Notes: generated by a model not told the origin, from the sequence alone. Positions 7,197 to 15,194 are shown, counted from the stretch's first letter. The stretch: 17,383 nucleotides of DNA from Rhodospirillales bacterium (GCA_026125865.1 JAHCKI010000016.1:1-17383), one strand, 5' to 3'. Program-made: numbers and translations.

Positions 7197-7538
7197 AATA
7201 CTCGCTGGCGTCAACGCCTCGGTTGCGCCAATACCCACCATGGACCGCGACCATCAAATTTCTTTTCCGGATGTTTTCTGGCAACGGCAATCCCCGGCGC
7301 ACCATCGAACTCACTTGCCATATCCTACGCGGGGCCTTGACCATTCACTTTCAATCGTTCAATGGCGTTCGTCACACTATCGGGAGTTGACCACGATAAT
7401 CCTTGACAACGATCGGGGGTTATGCCGAAACCGTTGTGGTGGATGCCGAGGCAGTCCGCGTTCCCGACGCTGGCGTTAAGAACCAGTGCAGAGCGAGTTC
7501 AACAGAGAATGCTCGTGTTCGAGGAGGAAAAAGCCGAA

Positions 7539-8078
7539 ATGCGGGAAATATTCAGGTTTGTTTTTTCAATCATCTTGCTGGCTGCAACCGGTGCACTTCT
7601 TGGATGCGAACTAGAACCTCATGGACCGTTTGTCGAAAGCAGTTGGGGAGACCCTGTAGAGATAGAAACTGAAAGCACCCCGTCTAGCGATGGGAGAAGT
7701 TCTGAGTGGACACATACGACATATAGTAGTGGTGTGGAGTCCTGGGTCGAAACCAAAAGGGATACATGGGGAGAAGATGAAATCAACTATATCGTTAAAG
7801 GAAGCCCGCAAACCGGAGGACATACGATCGCGCAACAGGGCAAAGACCCGCGACTTGGGCTCGGTCAATGGCAAGGTATCCGAAGCTGGTCTACGAGCAC
7901 GAACACGCCTGGCCAGACTCACCAGCAAAGCTTGCAAGAGCACATTCGACGCGCCCAACAAAATCTCATGCAACCCCGGCCTTCGGGGGCGCCGGCGGCG
8001 ATGCCGGGGCACGGAGGGGGGCCTGCCGCTATTCCGCGTGTGCCTGCGCATCACCACGGGGGATGTCCCGGATGTTGA
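7539..8078 (+). CDS. Small lipoprotein with His/Gly/Cys-rich C-terminus, function unknown
   Basis: The ATG at 7539 is chosen because GAGGAGG (7521-7527) lies 11 nt upstream and because it places a lipoprotein signal at the N-terminus: MREIFR, then a hydrophobic run, then lipobox LLGC with Cys23. An open frame extends upstream to 7422 but would bury this signal. The 179-residue precursor would be lipid-anchored; Glu at +2 does not favour inner-membrane retention. The mature part is polar and rich in Ser, Thr, Glu and Gln, with a Gln-rich helix-like segment (QQSLQEHIRRAQQ). It ends in a Gly/Pro/His stretch finishing HHHGGCPGC, a plausible metal-binding tail. I do not recognise the family. Overlapping frames in the same region lack ribosome sites. 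Confidence 0.65.
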   Translation: MREIFRFVFSIILLAATGALLGCELEPHGPFVESSWGDPVEIETESTPSSDGRSSEWTHTTYSSGVESWVETKRDTWGEDEINYIVKGSPQTGGHTIAQQGKDPRLGLGQWQGIRSWSTSTNTPGQTHQQSLQEHIRRAQQNLMQPRPSGAPAAMPGHGGGPAAIPRVPAHHHGGCPGC

Positions 8079-8224
8079 AAATCTGAGGTGGGTGTCGCTC
8101 TCCTGAAGCCAGTCGGTTCCCCGGTGAGCAGACTCGAGAAGGAGAAAGACATTCCGACTATTGTGCGGTGATGCCCACAACCGCTCGGCATTCCGCGCAT
8201 GCCCGGCTATTGGGAGAAGTGAGG

Positions 8225-9166
8225 ATGAAATATTTTCAGAATTTCATACACGTATCGGTTTTTGTCTGTGCCATTGCCGTCATAGGGGGGTGTGAGGGGA
8301 AAGGTGGGCCCAGCGCCACGAAACAAGGAAACGTAGCAGCGGAGGTCGGATCCACGCCACTCACGGCGACTGAATTCCCGAGAGAGTGGGCCGGGCTGAG
8401 CGGGCCGATCTATCCTATGTCATCGCCCGTGCCGTTGCGGCTCCAACCGGTGGCGTCGTTCCGCTTCTCCAACGAGTTCCAGGTTAAAGGCAAGTACCTG
8501 TCCCGTGAGGGAAAGCACATGGTGCTGGCGGGTTCGGGCTCCGGCGTGGTCGCGCCGCGCGACGGATACTTGGTCTGGTCCCTGCGTGTGGAGCGCGTCA
8601 CCGTTGATGGGGAGACCGTGACCGGGAGTCCCCTGGTCGATGTCACCCTGGTGACCACCACGGCGGGCCGGGCGGAATACATGTTAGCCGACATGGAGAA
8701 CCTGCCCCGTGACGAGCCGAGGTATTCTTTGCGATGGAAGGTGCGCCAGATCGCACACCGTTGGGTGGACAGCATCGCGCGCGGCTTCGTCGTCCTTCCA
8801 GAGCAGCCGGTCGCGCTCGGCGGGCCGCTCGTCAATCCGGGTGTCAATTTGGTGTCGGGCGTGCAGGAACGGCTGCCGGGTGCCCGCATCGTCGACCCCC
8901 TGTCACCGGGCACGACCGACGGCGTCACAACCTACGGAGGGCGGCAGGTGATCGCCGGACATCTTGAGGACGGTTTCCGCGTCACATTGGATGTGGGCCC
9001 CAAGGGGCCGGGCGAAGGCGATTTCCAGGCGCGCGGCTATGCACTCGTCGATGTGGCGACCGGATTGCCGCTGAAAAGCGCCATCCGCGTTGAAGGCGAA
9101 ATCTCCGCCGCCCTGTTCAAAGGCTCGGTCGACTACACCATCACCTCGACCATTTCATTGCTATGA
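8225..9166 (+). CDS. Predicted lipoprotein, beta-rich, function unknown
   Basis: The start at 8225 is supported by GGGAGAAG at 8212-8219 and by a lipoprotein signal: MKYFQNF, a hydrophobic stretch, and lipobox IGGC with Cys23. The longer open frame from 8168 would add 19 residues before the signal. The 313-residue precursor then has a Gly/Lys/Ser linker followed by alternating hydrophobic and polar residues typical of beta-sandwich or receptor-like periplasmic domains (DGYLVWSLRVERVTVDG, PLVDVTLVTTTAG, DGFRVTLDVG, GSVDYTITSTISLL). I recognise no family. It lies 146 bp after the first lipoprotein, so the two may be co-transcribed. It converges with the minus-strand gene ending at 9280. Confidence 0.7.
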   Translation: MKYFQNFIHVSVFVCAIAVIGGCEGKGGPSATKQGNVAAEVGSTPLTATEFPREWAGLSGPIYPMSSPVPLRLQPVASFRFSNEFQVKGKYLSREGKHMVLAGSGSGVVAPRDGYLVWSLRVERVTVDGETVTGSPLVDVTLVTTTAGRAEYMLADMENLPRDEPRYSLRWKVRQIAHRWVDSIARGFVVLPEQPVALGGPLVNPGVNLVSGVQERLPGARIVDPLSPGTTDGVTTYGGRQVIAGHLEDGFRVTLDVGPKGPGEGDFQARGYALVDVATGLPLKSAIRVEGEISAALFKGSVDYTITSTISLL

Positions 9167-9279
9167 ATGGGAGGCCGGAACCCCCTTGTTGATCGCAGCC
9201 AGCGGATTGCCGCGCCGGCTCTGCCGGCTCGCAAAGACGGTGGGGGCTTTGCCGGTCGGCGAGGGCGGGGCGGAGAATG

Positions 9280-9642
9280 TTACGGCCGCACTTCGCGGAT
9301 GGTGATCGCGAAGCCCATTTTTTGCCTCCGTGGCTCATCCGTGATGAACTCGACGTAGATCGTTTGCGGGCTGTGGATCTTGAAGCCGATCCAGGAGAAC
9401 GCGGACAGGTTCAACGGTCGCCCTTGCCGTTGCGAATGTCGGACAAGGTCGTCAAGGGTCGATGGCCAGCGCCCATAGCTTGCATGATAGGATCGCAGGG
9501 ACTTGTCGATCCCATCGACATAGGGGTCTGAAGTACCCCGAGCCATCGCGGTCATCGAGGCCAGCGCGACGGCCAACGCAAGAAGGCTCGCCAATCGGCG
9601 TCGCGGACGCTTTCCCCCAAGGTTTATGAATGGGCCAATCAC
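9280..9642 (-). CDS. Small secreted protein with pseudopilin-like segment, function unknown
   Basis: The GTG start (9642-9640) overlaps the TGA of the upstream gene (GTGA), pointing to translational coupling. The 120-residue product has an Arg-rich start (KRPRRR), a hydrophobic stretch (LASLLALAVALASM) and a probable cleavage site after TAMA (about residue 34). The mature part, of about 86 residues, contains DKSLRSYHASYGRWPSTLDDL. This resembles the helix of type II pseudopilin-like domains, where a residue stretch of the form Y-x-x-x-x-G-R-x-P-x-x-L-D-x-L is common. No prepilin peptidase site is seen, so this is only a resemblance. Its partner is most likely the 259-residue secreted protein upstream. 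Confidence 0.65.
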   Translation of the reverse strand: MIGPFINLGGKRPRRRLASLLALAVALASMTAMARGTSDPYVDGIDKSLRSYHASYGRWPSTLDDLVRHSQRQGRPLNLSAFSWIGFKIHSPQTIYVEFITDEPRRQKMGFAITIREVRP

Positions 9643-10418
9643 TTGACGCGTCCCGGGGTCGAGGTTGTCGGCGATGAGGGGCCCGTGCTGGCCGGCGACG
9701 TCGGCGTGATTGTTCCCTTTGGTTTGGAAAAATTGTCGCTCCAGTCGATGGGAGCGGGGGGACCGACCCAGTCGTCCTTGTTGTCCTGATCGGCGATGAG
9801 GACGTAGCTGTCGGATTCGATGGTATCGACCAGATTTCCCTCGGAATCACGAACCTCGGAGACGACGTACGTGTGCCAACTGGCGTCGCCTGTTCGATAT
9901 CCACTCCGGGTTCCCACCGTTATGGTGAGGTCAGCCAGGTCACCAGAGTCACGAAGTTTTTGGAGCGCCTGGACCGAATCGTCGGCCTTGTCATCGGCGG
10001 CTTCCACGCACGATTCAACAGCCAGCGTTCCATTCACCAGGTTTTTCACGCCCTTGATGAACACGCGGTTCACCACATTGTCCCGCCAACGGGTATCTCT
10101 GTTGACCTTGTCGAGCGTGCTCCGGATTTTTTCCAGAGCCTTTTGGCGGTTTTGCGCGGGGGGCTGCTGACCGGTCTGAATTTGCTGAATTCGTTGCTGA
10201 ACGCCCGGGGGCGGTTTCGGCGGCAGCGGTCTCGGGCCGATGTTCGGCGGTGGGTGAGGGTGCGCCTCCGACGGCGGCCGGACGGATGGTGAGCCACAGC
10301 AACCGCCGGGGCCGTGGGCACGGACTTCGCCTCCCGCCGCGATGAGGACGGACCCCGCCACCAACGCCAATGCAACAGCGCGCATGGCCAAACTCGCGTT
10401 GATCGTCGCCCTTCGCAT
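9639..10418 (-). CDS. Secreted protein, Cys/His/Pro-rich N-terminus, function unknown
   Basis: The ATG at 10418 is preceded by AAGGAAG at good spacing. The 259-residue protein has a signal peptide with a hydrophobic core (AVALALVAGSVLIAAGG) and AxA-like site VRA, about residue 34. The mature end starts HGPGGCCGSP and continues into a His/Pro-rich stretch (EAHPHPPPNIGPRPLPPKPPP). A Gln-rich helix (VQQRIQQIQTGQQ), a helical middle, a likely beta-rich section (SWHTYVVSEVRDSEGN) and a Ser/Thr/Pro tail follow. The CC and His cluster could bind metal or form disulfides; this is inference. I recognise no family. It is coupled to the downstream 120-residue secreted protein and diverges from the DUF1513 gene. 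Confidence 0.7.
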   Translation of the reverse strand: MRRATINASLAMRAVALALVAGSVLIAAGGEVRAHGPGGCCGSPSVRPPSEAHPHPPPNIGPRPLPPKPPPGVQQRIQQIQTGQQPPAQNRQKALEKIRSTLDKVNRDTRWRDNVVNRVFIKGVKNLVNGTLAVESCVEAADDKADDSVQALQKLRDSGDLADLTITVGTRSGYRTGDASWHTYVVSEVRDSEGNLVDTIESDSYVLIADQDNKDDWVGPPAPIDWSDNFSKPKGTITPTSPASTGPSSPTTSTPGRVK

Positions 10419-10460
10419 GCGTCTTCCTTGGATGTCCTTGGCGTTTTCGACTATATCGCA

Positions 10461-10489
10461 AGGATAGAATACACTACCCTATAAATCAA
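10461..10489 (-). promoter_or_regulatory. Candidate promoter for the minus-strand secreted-protein pair
   Basis: On the minus strand TTGATT (10489-10484) and TATCCT (10466-10461) are separated by 17 bp, with four of six consensus matches each. Transcription would start about 35-40 nt before the ATG at 10418. The 146-bp divergent intergenic region must also carry the promoter for the DUF1513 gene, for which I see no clear boxes. Confidence 0.3.
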
Positions 10490-10564
10490 CGAAATGGGTG
10501 TCGATGGACAACACCGGTGGTGCTTCAGGAGACCCCAATTGCGCATGGAGGGCGGAGCAGGCCA

Positions 10565-11881
10565 ATGACGGGAGTATCGCGACGACGATTTCTGACGGGG
10601 TTGGCGGCGGCGGGTGCGACCGCGCGACCGTTCGTAGCCGGTGCCGCGAGCGATGGTGCGCGATCGGATGGCGCAAGGCGGCGGGCGGTCTATCTTGTCC
10701 CCGGCTATCACCCCGATTACGCCCTGTTCGAGGGGCAACCGCTCAGCGGGCACGCGAAGTTCTTAAGGGGCGTATCCCCAAATTACGAGGGGCCGCTCAC
10801 CATGGTGACCCGTGTCGACGAAGCCGGTGGCGACGTCCAGCGGGCGGTGTTTCCCATAAGCGGACACCACATCGCCGTCGCGCCGGATCGCTCGCTGGCA
10901 GTGTTCAGCTCCATGGAAGGGAAGCAGATGCTGACCTTCGATCCCGACAGCCTGGAGATCGGCACCGTCGCCGCACCGCATCGGCCGGATTTCATGGGCG
11001 GCGGGCACTCGGTATTCCTGCCGGGGGGGCGGCACATCGCGGTGACGGAACGCGCTCACTACCGCCCCTTCAGCGGCCGCGCCGAAGACCATCATGGCCG
11101 CATTTCGATCCGGGACGCGGTGACGCTCAAGGTGCTGGCGGTTTATGGGTGTGCGGGGATTGCACCCCATGATATCGCGCTGACGGCCGACGGCCGTCAT
11201 CTGGTCGTCGCCAATTACGGCAGCACCGCCTCGCCCCCGACCGTCGAATGGGCCGCCGAGTTGCCCTACGTGGTGGAGCCAAGCCTGGCGATGATCGAGG
11301 TTGGAACGGGCAAGACGGTGTCCCGCTTCGTCCAGCCCGATCGCCGTTTCGAGGTTCGTCATCTCGCCGCTTACGCCGCCGATCGCGTGTTCGCCATCCA
11401 GACACGAATGGAGTCCACGGACGAGGGGCGGAAAGGTCTGGCGGCGGTGCGGCGGGTCGTCGATGTGGATGTCACGGTGTCGGGGGACATGTTCTACGCG
11501 CCGGCGCCGGTCCTGGGGCTCGACACGGGGGCGGACGCGGCGGCGGCGTCCGTCGTCATGCCCGCCGATGGCTCGCAGTTTCGGCAGGGACAGACCATCG
11601 TCTACGATCCCGTCCACGACGAAGCCATCGCCACGTTCACGACGTCGCACCGCATCGCGGTGATCGACGGCGCCAGCAAACGGATCAAGACGATCATTGC
11701 AACGGATCGCCTGGGTCTCCACAACCCGCGCGGCTTGGCCTTCCACCCCGACGGCAAACGCTATGCCGTCTCGGGCTCATGGCGCGATCTGTACCTGTTT
11801 CATCGCGGCAGCCACAACCTGGACAGGGAGGGTTGCCGCTACGTGACCTTCTACGATCACAGCCACATGTCCATCGCGTAA
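10565..11881 (+). CDS. Tat-exported DUF1513 family protein
   Basis: The ATG at 10565 is chosen because GGAG (10554-10557) is 7 nt upstream and because it begins a compact twin-arginine signal, MTGVSRRRFLTGLAAAGA (SRRRFL at 5-10). A longer frame from 10517 is less likely. The 438-residue protein matches what I recall of DUF1513, predicted beta-propeller proteins of the periplasm. It shows repeated blade-like motifs: GHHIAVAPDRSLAVF, GGHSVFLPGGRHIAVTE, PHDIALTADGRHLVVANYG and NPRGLAFHPDGKRYAVSG. In many genomes DUF1513 genes accompany imelysin-like and di-haem peroxidase genes in iron-related loci. None is present here, so a role in iron handling remains a guess. Confidence 0.85.
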   Translation: MTGVSRRRFLTGLAAAGATARPFVAGAASDGARSDGARRRAVYLVPGYHPDYALFEGQPLSGHAKFLRGVSPNYEGPLTMVTRVDEAGGDVQRAVFPISGHHIAVAPDRSLAVFSSMEGKQMLTFDPDSLEIGTVAAPHRPDFMGGGHSVFLPGGRHIAVTERAHYRPFSGRAEDHHGRISIRDAVTLKVLAVYGCAGIAPHDIALTADGRHLVVANYGSTASPPTVEWAAELPYVVEPSLAMIEVGTGKTVSRFVQPDRRFEVRHLAAYAADRVFAIQTRMESTDEGRKGLAAVRRVVDVDVTVSGDMFYAPAPVLGLDTGADAAAASVVMPADGSQFRQGQTIVYDPVHDEAIATFTTSHRIAVIDGASKRIKTIIATDRLGLHNPRGLAFHPDGKRYAVSGSWRDLYLFHRGSHNLDREGCRYVTFYDHSHMSIA

Positions 11882-11975
11882 TACGCGGGTTTTCGGTTTG
11901 AATTGTCGAAGAGAAATACTCCGCCCCACGTCCTCGAAAGGGCGGGCCGGTTCTTTGATTGTTGTTGGCGTCCCC

Positions 11976-12002
11976 GTTCGGACTTCGTCCGAACTCTTCT
12001 TT
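11976..12002 (+). terminator. Terminator-like hairpin downstream of the DUF1513 gene
   Basis: GTTCGGAC (11976-11983), a TTC loop and GTCCGAAC (11987-11994) form a perfect 8-bp stem followed by TCTTCTTT. It lies 95 nt after the DUF1513 stop. The T-run is interrupted by C, so efficiency is uncertain. Confidence 0.55.
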
Positions 12003-12010
12003 AAAAGAGA

Positions 12011-12040
12011 GGGGCGCCATTCCCAAGGGAATGGCGTCCC
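12011..12040. repeat. Perfect 10-bp hairpin, extendable to 14 pairs
   Basis: CGCCATTCCC (12015-12024) and GGGAATGGCG (12027-12036) are exact complements around AA. The stem extends with one G-T and three G-C pairs to 12011/12040. No T-run follows. It could be a second terminator stem or a dispersed palindromic repeat. Confidence 0.5.
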
Positions 12041-12163
12041 TCGACGGAGAGGGTTCGAATGAACTATTCCAAACATTGGGGGAATGGAACATCCTTCTCC
12101 AGCATACAGCGCTAAAGGGGCCTTCACCCTGACGGTCCAGTAAGAATTAAGGAAGACTCAATC

Positions 12164-12187
12164 GTGGCAAGGCCCTGGCCTCGCCAC
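12164..12187. other. Inverted repeat, candidate part of an oriT
   Basis: GTGGC-AA-GGCC-CT-GGCC-TC-GCCAC forms a two-part stem 112 bp before the mobC ATG. Origins of transfer usually lie directly upstream of mobC/relaxase genes and contain such an inverted repeat beside the nick site. I cannot identify a nick sequence, so this rests on position and structure only. Confidence 0.35.
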
Positions 12188-12298
12188 GCAACCACACTTC
12201 ACGCGTAAGCGAAAAGCCCAAGACGCAGACATCGGTTCCCGCTGCTTTCCCGGAAGGCAGAGACGGTCCGCCTATTGTCATGCGCGGACAACGACACC

Positions 12299-12682
12299 AT
12301 GCCCGATCGAAACCATACCACGGCCTCGCCGTTCTGCCTGCGGCTGACGCAGGAAGAGCGTGCGCGCCTGGAGACGGAAGCGGCGGGCATGGCGCTCGGG
12401 GCCTATGTCCGCTCCCGGCTCTTCGGGGAGGATGCCGGCCCGCGCCGCACGCGGAACAGGCATCCCGTCAAGGATCACAAAGCCCTGGGGCAAGTCCTGG
12501 GCGAACTGGGGGCCTCCCGCCTGGCGAGTAATCTGAACCAGCTTGCCCGTGCCGCCAATTCGGGCTCCCTCCCCGTCACACCGGAAACCGAGGCCGCGCT
12601 TCGGGACGCCTGCGATGCCGTTGCCGCGATCAGGGCCGATCTGATGAAGGCTCTGGGGCTTTCACCGGGGACGGAGCGGTGA
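12299..12682 (+). CDS. mobC: MobC-like relaxosome accessory protein
   Basis: The 127-residue protein (ATG at 12299; a TTG eight codons upstream is possible) begins with a ribbon-helix-helix-like segment, FCLRLTQEERARLETEAAG. It carries the MobC-type motif SNLNQLARAANSGSL at about 78-92. Such proteins bind oriT and help the relaxase open the DNA for conjugative mobilization. The gene overlaps the relaxase start by GTGA, giving tight coupling. It looks complete, although the relaxase it serves is truncated. No clear ribosome site is seen. Family assignment is fairly secure. Confidence 0.8.
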   Translation: MPDRNHTTASPFCLRLTQEERARLETEAAGMALGAYVRSRLFGEDAGPRRTRNRHPVKDHKALGQVLGELGASRLASNLNQLARAANSGSLPVTPETEAALRDACDAVAAIRADLMKALGLSPGTER

Positions 12683-13332
12683 TCCTCAAAGGCAATCAGC
12701 GCAGCGGCTCGGAGCAGCTTGCCCTGCATCTTCTCAAGACCGAAGAAAATGAGCAGGTCGAGGTTCACGAACTGCGCGGCTTTGTTTCGAGCGACCTGAA
12801 GGGCGCTCTGCACGAAGTCTATGCCGTCAGCCGGGGCACGCAGTGCAAACAGTTCCTCTACTCGCTCAGCCTCAATCCGCCGGAAAAAGAGAACGTCCCG
12901 GTCGAGGTCTTCGAAGACGCAATCGAGAGGGTGGAGAAGAAGCTGGGGCTGGGCGGCCAGCCCCGCGCCGTCGTTTTCCATGAGAAGGAAGGACGGCGGC
13001 ATGCGCACTGCGTCTGGTCGCGCATCAGGACTGATACCATGACGGCCGTCAACCTGTCCCATGACAGGCGCAAACTCCGGGACATCTCCAGGGCGCTGTT
13101 CTTCGAACAAAGGTGGCAGATGCCCCGCGGCCTGATGGACAGCAAGGAACGCGACCCCATGAATTTCTCGCGGGCCCAATGGCAACAGGCCAGGCGCGCA
13201 AAACAGAACCCGCGTGCTCTGAAATCCCTGTTCCAGGAATGCTGGGCTGTTTCAGACTCAAGGAAGGCGTTCGCCCAGGCCCTAAAAGACCGGGGATACG
13301 CGCTGGCACGCGCCGCGCGACCTGGGACTTGA
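12679..13332 (+). pseudogene. MOBP/VirD2-type relaxase, C-terminally truncated
   Basis: The GTG start overlaps the mobC stop. The 217 residues match the N-terminal relaxase domain of MobA/VirD2-like nucleases: MILKGNQRSGSEQLALHLL at the start and the metal-binding histidine motif HEKEGRRHAHCVWSRI with His101, His108 and His110. Relatives I recall continue well beyond the segment RGYALARG. Here the frame changes at about residue 211 to RAARPGT and stops. Everything after the nuclease core is missing, and a toxin-antitoxin locus follows 17 nt later in the opposite orientation. The nickase core might fold, but mobilization is unlikely. The break lies near 13310. Confidence 0.8.
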
Positions 13333-13348
13333 ACCGTAAAAACGGGGA

Positions 13349-13675
13349 TCAGGGTTCGACGGTGGCCGAAGTGTGCGTGTCGGTCCTTGGCTGCACGGTG
13401 AGGCGAATTTCCATGCTGTCATCCAGGACATTCAGGATGCGGATCAGCCGGTCGATGGTGAAGCGGTCCAGCTTCACATTGCGGATACGGGCAAACTCGC
13501 TGTGGTTGATGCCGGTTTGCGCTTCGGCCTTGCGGATGGACCAGTCGCGCTCATCCAGAATGCCGATGATCTTGGCGGCAAGAATGGCCTTGGTCTGCTC
13601 GACATCGGCATTGGCGTGCCCAAAATCGCGGAAGACGTTCCCGCTCCCATGGACAAGTTCGATCTCTTCACTCAT
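13349..13675 (-). CDS. HigA-like XRE-family antitoxin
   Basis: The 108-residue protein contains a helix-turn-helix at about 45-80 (WSIRKAEAQTGINHSEFARIRN), in the arrangement of HTH_37/XRE antitoxins paired with HigB/Gp49-like toxins. It should neutralise the toxin and repress the operon. The start overlaps the toxin stop (ATGA), and AAGGAG sits about 8 nt upstream, so it is translated efficiently and coupled. The order toxin then antitoxin is that of HigBA. It ends 17 nt from the end of the truncated relaxase gene, with no obvious terminator. Confidence 0.85.
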   Translation of the reverse strand: MSEEIELVHGSGNVFRDFGHANADVEQTKAILAAKIIGILDERDWSIRKAEAQTGINHSEFARIRNVKLDRFTIDRLIRILNVLDDSMEIRLTVQPRTDTHTSATVEP

Positions 13676-14019
13676 CGCAGCATCTCCTTCAGCATCTTTA
13701 TCCTCTCCTTAATCAGGTCCACCTCGTGCTTCGGCGTCTTGATTCCCGTCCGCGACTTTTTCTGGAAGGCATGCACCACCCAGACGGCGTCGTCGATTTG
13801 CAACGCATAGACGGCCCGGTAGGCATCCGTCCGAAACTTGAGGGCGATTTCGTAAACGCCTGAACCGAGGCCCTTCATGGGCTTGGCGATATCCGCCTTC
13901 CCGCCTTCGGCGGCCACGGTCAGGGCCCGCAGCACTTCGATTTGCGCCCCTTCCGGGAATTTCTCAAAGGCCTTGCGGGCCGCTTTCACCCACGATACGG
14001 GCCGGGTATCTCTGCTCAT
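13672..14019 (-). CDS. HigB/Gp49-like RelE-superfamily toxin
   Basis: The 115-residue protein has the phage Gp49-like/HigB pattern: GLGSGVYEIALKF, YRAVYALQ, and VWVVHAFQKKSRTGIKTPKHEVDLIKERI. Such toxins are ribosome-dependent mRNA endonucleases; the conserved Lys and Arg residues in the last motif fit. The length is normal for the family, and the pair appears complete. It is the first gene of the operon. The ATG at 14019 has almost no leader if the promoter below is right. The pair may have stabilised the surrounding mobile DNA. Confidence 0.85.
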   Translation of the reverse strand: MSRDTRPVSWVKAARKAFEKFPEGAQIEVLRALTVAAEGGKADIAKPMKGLGSGVYEIALKFRTDAYRAVYALQIDDAVWVVHAFQKKSRTGIKTPKHEVDLIKERIKMLKEMLR

Positions 14020-14027
14020 TTCTTAGC

Positions 14028-14056
14028 ATGATGACATATTTGTCACCACTCGTCAA
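14028..14056 (-). promoter_or_regulatory. Toxin-antitoxin promoter with operator palindrome
   Basis: On the minus strand TTGACG (14056-14051) and CATCAT (14033-14028) are 17 bp apart. The palindrome TGACA-TATT-TGTCA (14032-14045) fills most of the spacer and touches the -10 box. Binding of the antitoxin there would block polymerase, the usual autoregulation of type II systems. The predicted transcript would begin within a few bases of the toxin ATG at 14019, suggesting a leaderless or near-leaderless mRNA. Confidence 0.5.
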
Positions 14057-15177
14057 CCTGGGGCAGCCGGGGCCTTTGCTCCGAACGCTGATGATTCCCC
14101 TGAAGCGGATGCTGGAGCGTGGCTATTGGGTGTTCTGGCCGCCGAAGGGTTATCGGTACGAGGAGACCAAGACCGAAGGCCGCGTGCTGGTGCGGGACGA
14201 GCCCATCGCCTCCGCGGTTCAGGAAGCCCTGGAGGGCTATGCCAGCGGCCGCTTCGACTCCCAGGCCGAGGTCAAACGCTTCCTCGAAGCCCGGCCTCAC
14301 TTCCCCAAGGACAGTACGACGGGGACAGTCCATCCCCAGCGCGACCGCGACATGCTTACCCAGCCGCTTTACGCCGGGTATCTGGAGCATCCGGACTGGC
14401 GTGTTTCCCTACGCGAGGCGCGGCATGAAGGGCTCATCAGGCTTAAGACCTTCCAGCGCATCCAGGACCGGCTCAAGGCAGGGGCCAAGGTCCCCGCCCG
14501 GGCCGACATCAACGCCGACTTTCCCTTGCGCGGCTTCGTCACTTGCGCTGATTGCGGCAGGCCGCTCACCGCTTGCTGGTCGCGCAGCAAGACCGGAATA
14601 CGCTATCCTTATTACCTCTGCTATAATCGCGATTGCGCCAGCAATCGAAAGTCCATCGCCCGGCAGAAAGTGGAAGAAGCGTTCGAGGCCCTGTTGAAGG
14701 CCCTCCAACCGAGCGAGGCGCTGTTCAAGCTGGCGTCCGGACTATTCCGGGATTTCTGGGATCAACGGTGGACACAGGCGAAGGAGAGTCACGCCGCCCA
14801 GCGCGCAGACCTGGCTAACATCGAGCGCCAGATCGAGCAGCTTCTGGACCGCATCGTCGAAGCCACGACGCCCAGCGTCATTGTGGCCTATGAGAAGCGC
14901 ATTGCGGACCTGGAACGGGACAAGCTGGTGATCCGGGAGAAGCTCTCCCAGGAAGCCGGGCCCCGCTACACCTTCGCGGAATCGTTCGAAATCGCTCTGA
15001 CATTCCTGTCAAACCCTTGGAAACTCTGGGATTCAGGAGATTTGGATCACCGCCGAACGGTGCTGAAACTGGTCTTCACCGACAGGCTCGCTTACTGCCG
15101 GAATCAGGGTTTTCGAACCCCAAAAACCACCTTACCCTTCAATGTGTTAGGGCAGATTCAGGCAGGAAATGTGGAGA

Positions 15178-15194
15178 TGGCGTCCCCTAGGGGA
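15178..15194 (-). other. 17-bp tRNA-Glu 3'-end segment, candidate attachment-site remnant
   Basis: TGGCGTCCCCTAGGGGA is the reverse complement of the last 17 bases of bacterial tRNA-Glu (ending CCCCTAGGGGACGCCA, as I remember it from E. coli). The match stops before the T-loop, so no tRNA gene is present. It lies directly after the recombinase homology ends, where an attL/attR core is expected. Confidence 0.5.

Larger units (their letters stand above)
6414..7538. other. 1.1-kb gene-poor region with AT-rich stretch and palindromic repeats
   Basis: I see no convincing gene here. The short open frames have no ribosome sites or recognisable domains. About 6440-6705 is strikingly AT-rich compared with the rest of the window and holds a 10-bp palindrome (TCCACGTGGA, 6587-6596) and phased repeats. 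About 6790-7200 is GC-rich and holds three separate inverted repeats, listed individually. The last 100 bp or so are the leader of the lipoprotein gene at 7539. The region separates two unrelated gene groups and looks like a place where intergenic repeats have accumulated. Confidence 0.6.
11882..12298. other. Intergenic region with hairpins, boundary to mobile-element remains
   Basis: This stretch of 417 bp has no supported gene. It contains a terminator-like hairpin (11976-12002), a longer perfect hairpin (12011-12040) and an inverted repeat (12164-12187) ahead of the mobilization genes. The change from ordinary chromosomal genes to conjugation and phage-type genes happens somewhere inside it. 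Confidence 0.6.

Noticed and set aside
7690..8106. Alternative plus-strand frame overlapping the first lipoprotein
   Set aside because: It has no ribosome site, signal peptide or domain, whereas the frame from 7539 has GAGGAGG and a lipobox.
10763..11746. 327-residue minus-strand frame opposite the DUF1513 gene
   Set aside because: It is the antisense shadow of a well-supported Tat-exported protein. The composition is His/Arg/Asp-rich and it has no start context.
13313..13340. Sequence GACCTGGGACTTGAACC resembling the reverse complement of a tRNA T-arm end
   Set aside because: The expected T-stem pairs do not form, no CCA or matching acceptor strand is found, and I cannot tie it to a particular tRNA.
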